Assembly (NCBI GenBank): GCA_022827685.1
Contig: JAJEIH010000072.1
Span: 1 to 46,048 of the forward strand
Source of the DNA: Alphaproteobacteria bacterium
Lineage (GTDB): Bacteria > Pseudomonadota > Alphaproteobacteria > Bin95
Direction of reading: 5' to 3'
DNA: 46,048 nt
Below, piece after piece: positions 16,999 to 25,173 of the stretch. The notes beneath the pieces were generated by a model, which was not told the DNA's origin, made no database searches, and saw only the letters and a program-made list of their open reading frames with translations. The translations under genes were made by a program, and so were the position numbers. Numbering within the stretch: position 1 is the stretch's first letter; the number at the start of each line of letters is the position of its first letter.

Positions 16999-17805
16999 TC
17001 AGGCGGCGGCGAACTCCCGGAACGCCCGCGCGCCTTCCTCTGCATGACTGAGCGCTATGCCGTGCCTGGCGCCGGGGAAGACCTGGAGGCGGGCGTCGGG
17101 CAGGACTTCCAGCAGGTCCGCGGCGACGGCCATCGGCAGGAACGGGCTCGAATCGGGATGCAGCAGCAGCACCGGACAGGCGATTTGCCGAAAGATGTCC
17201 GACAGCTCCGCGCCCATCAGCAGGTCGGCCGCATCGAGCAGCGACGAGGCGGCCGTGCGGCTCTGGACCTCATGCATCCATTCCCGTTCGGACCGGCCCA
17301 CCTTGCCGTCGGCGAAGCGGCGCGGCACCATCTCTTCCGACCAGCGCTCCATGCCGTCGGCCTCCACCGCCGCCCGCCAGACGGCCACGTTCCGGATCGC
17401 CGGCCCGTAATGCCCGGTGGAGCAGGCGCAAACGCTTGCAATCCGCTCCGGTTCCCTGGCCGCGGTGAACAGGCAGGCCGTGCCGCCGAGCGATTCGCCC
17501 ACGAGATGGAAGCGCTCGAAACCCGCCGCGTCCGCGACCGCCAATATGTCGTCAGCCAGCCCGTCAAAGGACCAGCGATGGTCCGGCCCCGGCAGGGTCG
17601 AGCGCCCGAAGCCGCAAAGATCGAAGCGGGCGACGCGGAACCGGTCGATCAGGCCGGGCAGCCAGCCGGACCAGATGTCGCAATCCACCGCGACACCGTG
17701 GCAGAACAGCACGGCCTCTCCGGGCGCGTTCCAGGGCGGCACGAGGTCCACCGTCTCGGTATGAAGGGCGTAGCCGGGTCGCTGAAGCATGGTCATGTGA
17801 GGCAT
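16999..17805 (-). CDS. Alpha/beta-fold hydrolase
   Basis: A 268-residue hydrolase. The oxyanion strand AVLFCHGVAVD, the nucleophile elbow LVGESLGG with catalytic Ser, LLHPDSSPFLP with the Asp and FPGARHGIALSH with the His make a complete triad. It resembles the 3-oxoadipate enol-lactonase/haloperoxidase group, which hydrolyses esters or lactones. Three ATGs lie close together at 17805, 17796 and 17790 and none has a good ribosome site; 17805 is the outermost sensible one. It lies just upstream of aapJ on the same strand, separated by 190 bases, and is divergent from the ATPase gene. Confidence 0.82.
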   Translation of the reverse strand: MPHMTMLQRPGYALHTETVDLVPPWNAPGEAVLFCHGVAVDCDIWSGWLPGLIDRFRVARFDLCGFGRSTLPGPDHRWSFDGLADDILAVADAAGFERFHLVGESLGGTACLFTAAREPERIASVCACSTGHYGPAIRNVAVWRAAVEADGMERWSEEMVPRRFADGKVGRSEREWMHEVQSRTAASSLLDAADLLMGAELSDIFRQIACPVLLLHPDSSPFLPMAVAADLLEVLPDARLQVFPGARHGIALSHAEEGARAFREFAAA

Positions 17806-17891
17806 GAAACGCACTTGCCCCCGGCTTGTCAAAACCGGCCGCCATCGCCGCGCGGCTGTCCTGCTCAAGAGCAGGCAGGCGCCTCATTTAT

Positions 17892-17928
17892 CCTTGTATT
17901 TCTGGAATTTCATTCCATAATTGCAAGG
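17892..17928 (+). promoter_or_regulatory. Promoter overlapped by a two-layer dyad, predicted leaderless start
   Basis: TTGTAT (17894-17899) and CATAAT (17916-17921) with a 16-base spacer predict a transcript beginning at or next to the ATG at 17929, so a leaderless mRNA. The spacer holds TGGAAT-TTC-ATTCCA (17903-17917), and CCTTG/CAAGG (17892-17896, 17924-17928) share exactly the same centre at 17910. A dimeric repressor covering the promoter is a reasonable inference. Confidence 0.5.
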
Positions 17929-19092
17929 ATGTTGCCGCGCCGGAAATCGCAGGTCGTTCGTGCCCGGCTGGACCGGTTCCCGGCTGTGGCGCTGCTCGGT
18001 CCGCGCCAGGCGGGCAAGACCACGCTGGCCGAACTTATCGCCGAAGAGCGGCCGAGCGTCTATCTCGATCTCGAGGACGCGGCCGACCGGGCGAAGCTGA
18101 GCGATGCCGCGCTTTACCTGACCGGGCACGAAGACAAGCTGGTCATCCTCGACGAAGTGCAGCGGGCGCCGGAACTGTTCCAGACGCTGCGGGGCCTCAT
18201 CGACAGGGGCCGTCGCCGCGGCATCCGCGCGGGCCGCTTCCTGCTTCTGGGCTCGGCGTCCATCGATCTGCTCAAACAGTCGGGAGAATCCCTCGCCGGC
18301 CGCATCGCCTATGTCGAACTGGGGCCGCTCGACCTTCTCGAAGTCGATGCCGATGCACGCGACAGGCTCTGGGTCCGGGGCGGGTTCCCGGACAGCTTTC
18401 TCGCCGGCAGCGGCGAGGACAGCGCGGTCTGGCGGGAGAATTTCATCCGCACCTACCTGGAGCGGGATATTCCGCAACTCGGGCCGCGCGTACCGGCGGA
18501 AACCCTGCGCCGTTTCTGGATCATGCTGGCGCATATGCAGGGCGCCACGCTCAACGCAGCCCAGCTTGCGCGCGGGCTGGCCGTCGACGGCAAGACAGTC
18601 GCCGGCTATCTCGACCTGCTTGTCGATCTCCTGCTCGTCCGGCGGCTGCCGCCCTTCCGCGCCAATGTCGGCAAGCGCCTGGTGAAATCGCCGAAGGTCT
18701 ATGTCCGCGACAGCGGCATCGTCCACACGCTGCTCGGCCTCGATGACCGCGAAGCGGTGCTGGGCCATCCGGTCGCCGGCGGTAGCTGGGAAGGGTTCGT
18801 GCTGGAAAACCTGCTCGGCGCCGCGCCCGAACGGGCGAAAGCGTGGTTCTACCGGACGGCCGCCGGCGCCGAAATCGACCTTGTGCTGGAGATGCCGGGC
18901 GGAAGGCTGTGGGCGGTAGAAATCAAGCGCGGCCTCGCGCCGAAACTCGACAGGGGATTCCATCACGCACGGGAAGACCTCGAACCGGAGCGGTCCTTCC
19001 TCGTCTATTCCGGCGACGACCGCTACCCGAAGAATGAAGCGATCGAGGCAATCGGCCTGGGCGAACTGGCTAGGATGCTGGCGGCGGAATGA
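17929..19092 (+). CDS. AAA_14/DUF4143 ATPase of unknown role
   Basis: A 387-residue P-loop protein. ALLGPRQAGKTTL near residue 22 is the Walker A, LVILDEVQRAPELFQTLRGLID the Walker B with sensor, and LLLGSASIDLLKQSGESLAGR the following conserved block. The C-terminal half (KSPKVYVRDSGIVHTLLGL, SWEGFVLENLL, FYRTAAGAEIDLVLE, LWAVEIKRG) is the DUF4143 domain with a nuclease-like ExD...ExK pattern. These proteins are common in mobile or accessory DNA and their function is poorly known. AAGG abuts the ATG, too near to act as a Shine-Dalgarno, in line with a leaderless start. It ends just before the iron-sulphur gene. Confidence 0.85.
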   Translation: MLPRRKSQVVRARLDRFPAVALLGPRQAGKTTLAELIAEERPSVYLDLEDAADRAKLSDAALYLTGHEDKLVILDEVQRAPELFQTLRGLIDRGRRRGIRAGRFLLLGSASIDLLKQSGESLAGRIAYVELGPLDLLEVDADARDRLWVRGGFPDSFLAGSGEDSAVWRENFIRTYLERDIPQLGPRVPAETLRRFWIMLAHMQGATLNAAQLARGLAVDGKTVAGYLDLLVDLLLVRRLPPFRANVGKRLVKSPKVYVRDSGIVHTLLGLDDREAVLGHPVAGGSWEGFVLENLLGAAPERAKAWFYRTAAGAEIDLVLEMPGGRLWAVEIKRGLAPKLDRGFHHAREDLEPERSFLVYSGDDRYPKNEAIEAIGLGELARMLAAE

Positions 19093-19139
19093 AGCGTGGT
19101 TCCCCCCGGCCTGCCAAAACCGGCTACGATGAGACCGCG

Positions 19140-19859
19140 ATGGCGATGCTCGAGGTCGAAATCTGGCGCGGAGAGGGCGGGGACGGCGCCTGGCGGCGCT
19201 ATGCCGTGCCGCACGAGGCCAACCAGACCGTGCTCGACGTGGTGACGCATGTGCAGCGCTATCTGGACCCCTCGCTCGCCTACCGCTTTGCCTGCCGGGT
19301 CGGCATGTGCGGCTCTTGCGCGATGTCGGTGAACGGCCGTCCGCGCTGGACCTGCCGCACCCATGTCTCGCGCGCCGCCCGCAAGGGCCGGCTGCGCATC
19401 GGGCCGCTGCGCAACCTGCCGGTCATCCGGGACCTTGCGGTCGATATGGCACCCTTCTTCGAGAAGTGGCGCGACGCGGAGGCGCGGTTCATCCCCTCCA
19501 AAGAACCGCCGGAGGAGCCGGTCCGCCCGGACGAGCCGGAGCGCATGGCCGCTGACGCCGGCATCGAGTGCATCAATTGCGCGGTCTGCTACGCCGCCTG
19601 CGACAGCGTGGCCTGGAACCCGGATTATCCGGGCCCGGCCGTGCTGAACCGCCTCTGGACGCTGGCGAACGACCGGCGCGACGGCGACCGGGACGGCCAT
19701 CTGGACGCCGCCGGCGCGGGCTGCCACCTCTGCCGCAGCCACCAGGAATGCGCCGATGCCTGCCCGACCGGCCTCAACCCGACCGCCGCCATTGCCGGCC
19801 TCAAGCGCGAGGTCTTCCGCCGCGCCCTCGGCGGCCGCGCGCGGGGTCCACGCCAATGA
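19140..19859 (+). CDS. Succinate dehydrogenase/fumarate reductase-like iron-sulphur subunit
   Basis: A 239-residue electron-transfer subunit linking the flavoprotein to the membrane haem/quinone subunits. The ferredoxin-type [2Fe-2S] ligands are C52, C57, C60 and C72 (CRVGMCGSCAMSVNGRPRWTC region). C144, C147, C150 and C154 bind the first [4Fe-4S]. The last cluster reads CHLCRSHQECADACPTGLNP (C195, C198, C204, C208). Standard SdhB/FrdB has only three Cys there for a [3Fe-4S], so the extra one suggests a [4Fe-4S]. The ATG at 19140 fits the family N-terminus; an in-frame ATG at 19089 overlaps the ATPase stop and would add 17 unconserved residues. It is first of four overlapping genes, in the unusual order B-C-D-A. 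Confidence 0.87.
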   Translation: MAMLEVEIWRGEGGDGAWRRYAVPHEANQTVLDVVTHVQRYLDPSLAYRFACRVGMCGSCAMSVNGRPRWTCRTHVSRAARKGRLRIGPLRNLPVIRDLAVDMAPFFEKWRDAEARFIPSKEPPEEPVRPDEPERMAADAGIECINCAVCYAACDSVAWNPDYPGPAVLNRLWTLANDRRDGDRDGHLDAAGAGCHLCRSHQECADACPTGLNPTAAIAGLKREVFRRALGGRARGPRQ

Positions 19860-20182
19860 ACGAGGCCTGGCTGTTCGCGGCGCAACGCCTCTCGGCGATG
19901 GTGATGGCGCCGCTGGTGCTGCTGCATCTGGGGGTCATCCTCTATGCCGTCCGGGACGGGCTTTCCGCCGATGAAATCCTCTCGCGCACCGAAGGCAGCC
20001 TCTTCTGGGGCGCGGTCTACGGGCTGTTCGTGGTCGCCGCGGCCGTGCATGCGCCCATCGGCCTGCGCGCCGTGCTGAGGGAGTGGGGCCGCTGGCGGGG
20101 CGCGGGACTGGACATCGCCATGGCGCTCTTCGGCCTGCTGCTGCTCGCGCTCGGCCTGCGCGCCGTGGCGGCCGTGCTGTGA
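19856..20182 (+). CDS. Small membrane subunit of the fumarate reductase-like complex (first anchor)
   Basis: A 108-residue protein with three hydrophobic segments (about residues 13-32, 47-67 and 84-105). FAAQRLSAMVMAPLVLLHLGVIL with its His in helix 1 and VVAAAVHAPIGLRAVL with a His in helix 2 match haem b-ligand positions of SdhC/FrdC-type anchors. The ATG overlaps the stop of the iron-sulphur gene as ATGA and its own stop overlaps the next start as GTGA. It probably binds the haem/quinone site together with the next protein. Confidence 0.8.
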   Translation: MNEAWLFAAQRLSAMVMAPLVLLHLGVILYAVRDGLSADEILSRTEGSLFWGAVYGLFVVAAAVHAPIGLRAVLREWGRWRGAGLDIAMALFGLLLLALGLRAVAAVL

Positions 20183-20505
20183 GACGCGGACCCTGGTGGG
20201 CCTTCCTGCTGCACCGGCTCTCCGGCGTGGCGCTCGCGGTATTCCTGCCGTTCCACTTCCTCGTGCTCGGCCTCGCCGTGGAGCGCGCCCGGCTCGACGG
20301 GGTGCTCGACTGGACGGACAATGTCTGGGTCAAGCTCGCCGAGGCGGGGCTGGTCGTGCTGCTGGCGCTCCACCTGACGGGGGGCCTGCGCGTGCTGCTG
20401 CTTGAGTTCGGGCGCTGGTCCGACCGCCAGCAGTCGCGCATCGCGGTGGCGGGCGGCCTCGCGCTGCTCGCCGGCTTCGGCTTCCTGGCGGCGGCCTTCG
20501 CATGA
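20179..20505 (+). CDS. Second membrane anchor of the fumarate reductase-like complex (SdhC-like)
   Basis: A 108-residue protein starting with GTG inside the stop of the preceding gene (GTGA). Residues 8-30, WAFLLHRLSGVALAVFLPFH, have the HRxSG motif of SdhC. VVLLALHLTGGLRVLLLEF supplies a second His-bearing helix, and a third hydrophobic helix closes the protein. Haem b ligation and quinone contact are inferred from the motifs. The end overlaps the flavoprotein start as ATGA. It was recognised by hydropathy and context rather than strong sequence identity. Confidence 0.8.
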   Translation: MRRGPWWAFLLHRLSGVALAVFLPFHFLVLGLAVERARLDGVLDWTDNVWVKLAEAGLVVLLALHLTGGLRVLLLEFGRWSDRQQSRIAVAGGLALLAGFGFLAAAFA

Positions 20506-22226
20506 TCGAGCGGCTGGACCGGGACATGCTGATCCTCGGCTCCGGCGGCGCCGGGCTGTTCGCCGCATTGCACGCCTACCGCGCCGACCCCGCGCTCGAC
20601 ATCGCCATCGCGGCCAAGGGCCTGCTCGGCAAGAGCGGCTGCACCCGCATGGTGCAGGGCGGCTACAATGTGGCGCTCGCGCCCGGCGACAGCCTCGAGC
20701 GCCATTTCATGGACACGATCGAGGGCGGGGCCTGGATCAACCACCAAGAGCTGGCCTGGACGCTGATCGAGGGCGCGGTGGAGCGGATCCGCGAATTGGA
20801 GGATGAGATCGGCTGCTATTTCGACCGCAACCCCGACGGCAGCATCCACCAGAAGGCGTTTGCCGGCCAGACCTTCGACCGCACCGTCCACAAGGGCGAC
20901 CTCACCGGCATCGAGATCGTCAACCGGCTGATGGAGCAGGTCTGGGCGCGGGCGGTGACGCGGCTGGAGGAGCACCGGGCGGCGGCGCTGATCCCCTCGC
21001 GCGACGGCTCCCGGCTCGCCGGCGTGCTGCTGATCGACATTCGCACCGGCGCGCTGCGCTTCGTGCGGGCGAAGGCCGTACTGCTCGCTACCGGCGGCGG
21101 CCCTACCATGTACCGCTACCACACGCCCTCCGGCGACAAGACCTGCGACGGCATGGCGATGGCCCTCGAGGCAGGCCTCGCGCTCCGCGACATGGAGATG
21201 GTGCAGTTCCACCCGACGGGGCTCTATGCCGGCCCCGGCACGCGCATGACCGGCACGGTGCTGGAGGAGGGCCTGCGCGGCGCCGGCGGCTATCTGCTCG
21301 GCGGCGACGGCACGCGCTTCATGGAGCGCTACGACGCCCGCCTGGAGCGCGCCACCCGCGACATCGTCAGCCGTGCCATGGCGAGCGAGATGCGCGCCGG
21401 CAATGTGACCGAGAGCGGCGGGCTCTACATCTCCATGGCCCATCTCGGCCCGGAGTCGGTGGCGGCGCGCTTCAAGGGCATGGTCGAGCGCTGCCGGGAC
21501 TGCGGCTTCGACCTCGCCGGCGGGCTGGTGGAGGTGGTGCCGACCGCGCATTACATGATGGGCGGCGTCGCCTTCGAGCCCGACACGACGACCGCCCTGC
21601 CCGGCCTCTACGCCGCCGGCGAGGACACGGGCGGCGTCCACGGCGCGAACCGGCTCGGCGGCAACGGCGTCGCCAACTCCACCGTCTATGGCGGCATTGC
21701 CGGCGACCGGATGGCGGAGGATGCGGGCCGTGAGCGCGCTTTCCCCGACCCCGACGAGGCGGTTCTGGAGGAAGCCGCCGCGCGCTGCCTGCGGGTCTTC
21801 GACCGGCCGCCCGGCGATCTCTCCGGCATCCGCGAACGCCTCTCGGACCTGATGTGGGACGAGGTCGGCATATTGCGCTCGGCCGAGAGCCTGGAACGCG
21901 CCGAGGCCGGGCTTGCCGAACTCGCGGCGGAGGTAGAGGCGGCCGGCGCGGCAGGCGGCGGGCGGGCCTTCAACCTCGCCTGGCAGGAACGCCTCAACAT
22001 GGCGAGCCTTGTCACCGTCTCGCGCGCGATTACGGCGGCGGCCCGCGCCCGCGAGGACTCGCGCGGCGCGCATTTCCGCGAGGACTTCCCCGAGACCGGA
22101 GACCTCGCCGCCACGCGCTATACCGCCGTGCGCCTGGAGGACGGCGAATTCGCCTGCGCTTCGGAACCCGTCGCCTTCACCCGCGTCTGGCCCGGCGAGT
22201 CGCTGTTGGACCAGGCCCCGGGATAG
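20502..22226 (+). CDS. Fumarate reductase/succinate dehydrogenase-like flavoprotein subunit, altered FAD and substrate sites
   Basis: A 574-residue flavoprotein that would interconvert a dicarboxylate and its unsaturated form. GSGGAGLFAALHA (13-25) binds FAD. MVQFHPTG (H237), TRDIVSRA (R286), VPTAHYMMGG (H350) and GANRLGGNG (R384) keep the dicarboxylate and proton-transfer residues. In place of the flavinylated His of HTVAAQGG, the protein has C47 in CTRMVQGG, so the usual 8-alpha-histidyl FAD bond cannot form. The usual TEG of the substrate loop reads EEG (255-257). Both changes hint at non-covalent FAD and perhaps another substrate or direction. The ATGA overlap with the anchor gene supports the start. 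Confidence 0.87.
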   Translation: MIERLDRDMLILGSGGAGLFAALHAYRADPALDIAIAAKGLLGKSGCTRMVQGGYNVALAPGDSLERHFMDTIEGGAWINHQELAWTLIEGAVERIRELEDEIGCYFDRNPDGSIHQKAFAGQTFDRTVHKGDLTGIEIVNRLMEQVWARAVTRLEEHRAAALIPSRDGSRLAGVLLIDIRTGALRFVRAKAVLLATGGGPTMYRYHTPSGDKTCDGMAMALEAGLALRDMEMVQFHPTGLYAGPGTRMTGTVLEEGLRGAGGYLLGGDGTRFMERYDARLERATRDIVSRAMASEMRAGNVTESGGLYISMAHLGPESVAARFKGMVERCRDCGFDLAGGLVEVVPTAHYMMGGVAFEPDTTTALPGLYAAGEDTGGVHGANRLGGNGVANSTVYGGIAGDRMAEDAGRERAFPDPDEAVLEEAAARCLRVFDRPPGDLSGIRERLSDLMWDEVGILRSAESLERAEAGLAELAAEVEAAGAAGGGRAFNLAWQERLNMASLVTVSRAITAAARAREDSRGAHFREDFPETGDLAATRYTAVRLEDGEFACASEPVAFTRVWPGESLLDQAPG

Positions 22227-22431
22227 GCTGCAGGCCCAAAGCCGGAGCACGGCCCGTTCAGGTTGAAACGGCAGGAGCACGCCCCCGCATCTTCGTTCGG
22301 AAGCCCGGATTCGCACCCGGCCAGACATGACATTCCGCGGCCCGCTCCAAGCGGCGCTCCGGAAGGCAGGGCGGGCATTCCGGCGCCAACCTCCCTATAC
22401 TCGCCGCCGTTCCCCGCGCGCCGGAGTTGCC

Positions 22432-23451
22432 ATGAGCACCGCTTCCCTCGATGTGCTTGCCGTCGGAAACGCCATGCTGGACGTGCTGGTCCGTGTCGAT
22501 GACGCCTGGCTCGCCGAGCACGGCATCGAAAAGGGCGTAATGACCCTCATCGGCGAGTCCCGCGCCGCAGAGCTTCACGGCAAGGTCGTTCCGGCCGCCG
22601 AGAGGTCCGGCGGCTCGGCGGCCAACACGGCGGCGGGCCTCGCGTCGCTCGGCGCCCGGGCCGGCTATATCGGCCGGGTGCGGGACGACGGCGCCGGCAT
22701 CGCCTTCCGCCGCGATATCCGCGAGGCCGGCGTGCGCTTCGACACGCCGGCCGCGACCGTTGGCGCCGCCACCGGGCGCTGCCTGGTGTTCGTGACGCCC
22801 GATGCCGAGCGCAGCATGCTCACCATGCTGGGCGCCGCCGCCGAGATCGAGCCGGCGGACATCGACGAGGCCGTCGCGGCCGAGGCGGCCGTCACCTATC
22901 TGGAAGGCTATCTGTGGGATGCGCCCGCGGCCAAGGCGGCGATGGTGAAGCTGGCGGACGCCGCCCGCGCCGCCGGACGCAAGGTCGCGCTCACCCTCTC
23001 CGACCCGTTCTGCGTGGACCGGCACCGGGAGACCTTCCTCGACCTGATCGCGAAGCGGGTGGACATCCTGTTCGCGAATGAGGAGGAAGCGATTTCGCTG
23101 ACCGGCGCCGCCGGGCTCCGGGACGCCGCGAACCGGATCGCCGGGATTGTCGAGACGGCGGCGCTGACGCGGAGCGCGCAAGGCTCGCTCATCGTTTCCG
23201 GCGGCGGGCGCGAGGAGGTGCCGGCTGCGCCGCCCGCCCGTCTCGCAGACACGACCGGGGCCGGCGACCTCTATGCCGCGGGCTTCCTGCATGCCTATGC
23301 GCGGTCCCGTCCGCCCGCCGAATGCGCCTGGCTGGGGAGCCTTGCAGCCGCCCGGATCATCGAGCAGATGGGAGCGCGGGCCGGCGAGCCGCTGGCCGGC
23401 CTCGCCGCCGCCGCGTCCGCAGGCATCGGGAACCCATGCGCGGCCGCCTGA
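22432..23451 (+). CDS. PfkB-family carbohydrate/adenosine kinase
   Basis: A 339-residue ribokinase-fold kinase. LDVLAVGNAMLDVLVRVDD opens the protein, SGGSAANTAAGLASLGARAGYIGRVRDD is the first PfkB signature, and ADTTGAGDLYAAGFLHA is the second signature with the catalytic Asp and anion hole. The overall pattern is that of the bacterial adenosine-kinase-like group; the sugar or nucleoside is not certain. The ATG at 22432 has GGAG seven bases upstream; a longer opening from 22327 is not conserved. TATACT at 22396 may be its -10. The remaining 22227-22431 region shows nothing else. It overlaps the cyclase gene by 16 bases. Confidence 0.87.
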   Translation: MSTASLDVLAVGNAMLDVLVRVDDAWLAEHGIEKGVMTLIGESRAAELHGKVVPAAERSGGSAANTAAGLASLGARAGYIGRVRDDGAGIAFRRDIREAGVRFDTPAATVGAATGRCLVFVTPDAERSMLTMLGAAAEIEPADIDEAVAAEAAVTYLEGYLWDAPAAKAAMVKLADAARAAGRKVALTLSDPFCVDRHRETFLDLIAKRVDILFANEEEAISLTGAAGLRDAANRIAGIVETAALTRSAQGSLIVSGGGREEVPAAPPARLADTTGAGDLYAAGFLHAYARSRPPAECAWLGSLAAARIIEQMGARAGEPLAGLAAAASAGIGNPCAAA

Positions 23452-25103
23452 TCCAGCAGCTCCGGCTTTGGAGCGGCATCGTCCTGTTCGTCTATGTCGC
23501 GGGCCACCTGCTGAACCACGCGTTCGGTCTGTCTTCGGTGGAGGCGATGGAGGCCGGGCGGCGCGTCTTCGCCGGCGTCTGGCGCAGCCCGCCGGGCACG
23601 GTGCTGCTCGTCGGCAGCTTCGCCGTCCACGGCGCGCTGTCGGTCGCGCGGCTCTTCCGCAAGCGCGACCTGAAAATGCCGGTCTGGGAGGCGGCGCAGC
23701 AGCTTCTGGGCCTCGCGATCCCCTTCCTGCTCTGCCTGCACATGCTGGGCACGCTCGGGCTCTCGCTGCGCTTCGGCATGGACCCGAGCTATCCCTTCGT
23801 CCTCTGGGCGACATGGAGCGATCCCTGGCAACAGATCGCGCTGATGGCCGCCGCCTGGACGCACGGGTGCATCGGCATCCATTTCTGGCTGCGTCTCCAG
23901 CCCTGGTACCGAAGCGCCCTGCCGTTCCTGTTCGCGGCCGCGCTGCTGCTGCCGGCGCTGGCGCTTGCGGGCTTTGCGGTCGGCGGGCGGGACGTGCTGG
24001 CGCTGGCGGCGGCGGATTCCGGCTGGGTCGGCGCCATGCTGGAAGGCATCCGCTTCCCCGGACGCGCCGGCGTCGAATGGGTGCAGGGCATCGAGGCGCG
24101 GATGAGCGCCATGACCGGCATGGCGATAGCCGCGCTGGTCGCCTGGCGGCTGGTCCGCGCGCTCCGGGCCCGGCGGCAGCGGCCGGTCCGCGTCACCTAT
24201 CCCGACGGGCGGGTGGTGCGGGCCGAACCCGGCGCGACCTTGCTGGAGGTGAGCCGCGCCGCCGGCATTCCCCATGCCTCGGTCTGCGGCGGACGCGGGC
24301 GCTGCTCCACCTGCCGGGTGCATGTGTCGCGGGGCTTCGATGCGCTGCCGCCGCCGGCCGACGGCGAACGCGCGCTGCTCGGGCGCATCGGCGCGCCGGA
24401 GCGGGTGCGCCTCGCCTGCCAGACGGTTCCCGCGGGCGACGTGACGCTCATGCCCCTGCTGCCGGCCTCGGCCGGGCCGGCGGAAGCGCGGGCCCGGACG
24501 GACAGCCAGCAGGGCGCGGAGCGCGAGATCGCCATCCTGTTCGCCGACCTGCGCGCCTTCACGAGGCTCTCCGAGGACAAGCTGCCCTATGACGTGGTGT
24601 TCCTGCTGAACCGCTATTTCCTCGCCATGGGCCGCGCGGTCGAGGAGGCGGGCGGCCATGTGGACAAGTTCATCGGCGACGGGGTGATGGCGCTGTTCGG
24701 CATCGACGGCGACCCCCGGGAAGGCTGCCGGAGCGCACTGGAGGCGGTGCGCGCCATGGCGGCGGCGCTCGGCGAGCTCAACGCCGCGCTCGGCGAGGAG
24801 TTGAGCGAGCCGCTGCGGATCGGCGTCGGTCTCCACGCCGGCCCGGTGATCGTCGGCGAGATGGGCTACAGCCGCGCCACCTCGGTCACCGCCATCGGGG
24901 ACGCCGTCAACGTCGCGAGCCGGCTGGAGCCGATGACCAAGGAGTTCGCCTGCCAGGCGGTGATCTCGCAGCGCGTCGTGCGCCTCGCCGGGGCGGATTT
25001 CTCCGCCATCCCGTCCCGGCTGGTCGAGATACGCGGCCGCGAACGCCCGCTCCGCGTCTATCCCGTGGCCGACGGCGGCGACATCCCCGTCTCTGACGGC
25101 TAA
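23436..25103 (+). CDS. Class III adenylate/guanylate cyclase with SdhC-like membrane anchor and [2Fe-2S] ferredoxin domain
   Basis: A 555-residue multidomain protein. Residues 1-245 contain six hydrophobic helices rich in His (H24, H28, H65, H102, H143, H149), resembling di-haem b quinone-binding anchors. Residues 250-340 are a ferredoxin fold with C284, C290, C293 and C328. Residues 362-545 are a class III cyclase: metal Asp D371 (FADLRAFT) and D415 (KFIGDG), substrate residues K411 and D489, and transition-state N492 and R496 (GDAVNVASR), so it should be active and favour ATP. Quinone or redox control of cAMP synthesis is inferred, similar to CyaC of Sinorhizobium. The ATG at 23436 lies within pfkB and has GGGAA upstream. 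Confidence 0.88.
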   Translation: MRGRLIQQLRLWSGIVLFVYVAGHLLNHAFGLSSVEAMEAGRRVFAGVWRSPPGTVLLVGSFAVHGALSVARLFRKRDLKMPVWEAAQQLLGLAIPFLLCLHMLGTLGLSLRFGMDPSYPFVLWATWSDPWQQIALMAAAWTHGCIGIHFWLRLQPWYRSALPFLFAAALLLPALALAGFAVGGRDVLALAAADSGWVGAMLEGIRFPGRAGVEWVQGIEARMSAMTGMAIAALVAWRLVRALRARRQRPVRVTYPDGRVVRAEPGATLLEVSRAAGIPHASVCGGRGRCSTCRVHVSRGFDALPPPADGERALLGRIGAPERVRLACQTVPAGDVTLMPLLPASAGPAEARARTDSQQGAEREIAILFADLRAFTRLSEDKLPYDVVFLLNRYFLAMGRAVEEAGGHVDKFIGDGVMALFGIDGDPREGCRSALEAVRAMAAALGELNAALGEELSEPLRIGVGLHAGPVIVGEMGYSRATSVTAIGDAVNVASRLEPMTKEFACQAVISQRVVRLAGADFSAIPSRLVEIRGRERPLRVYPVADGGDIPVSDG

Positions 25104-25136
25104 AGTAACAGCTTGCCTGCCTGACTGCCCCGACAG

Positions 25137-25173
25137 AAGGTTCAAACCCGTGAGGACCAAAAGGTTCAAATCC
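25137..25173 (+). repeat. Two direct copies of AAGGTTCAAA before the DUF262 gene
   Basis: AAGGTTCAAA occurs at 25137-25146 and 25161-25170, each followed by one variable base and CC. The 24-base period is a little over two helical turns, and the second copy ends just before the ATG. It might be an operator or the edge of the acquired segment; the flanking 25104-25136 holds no other signal. Confidence 0.4.
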
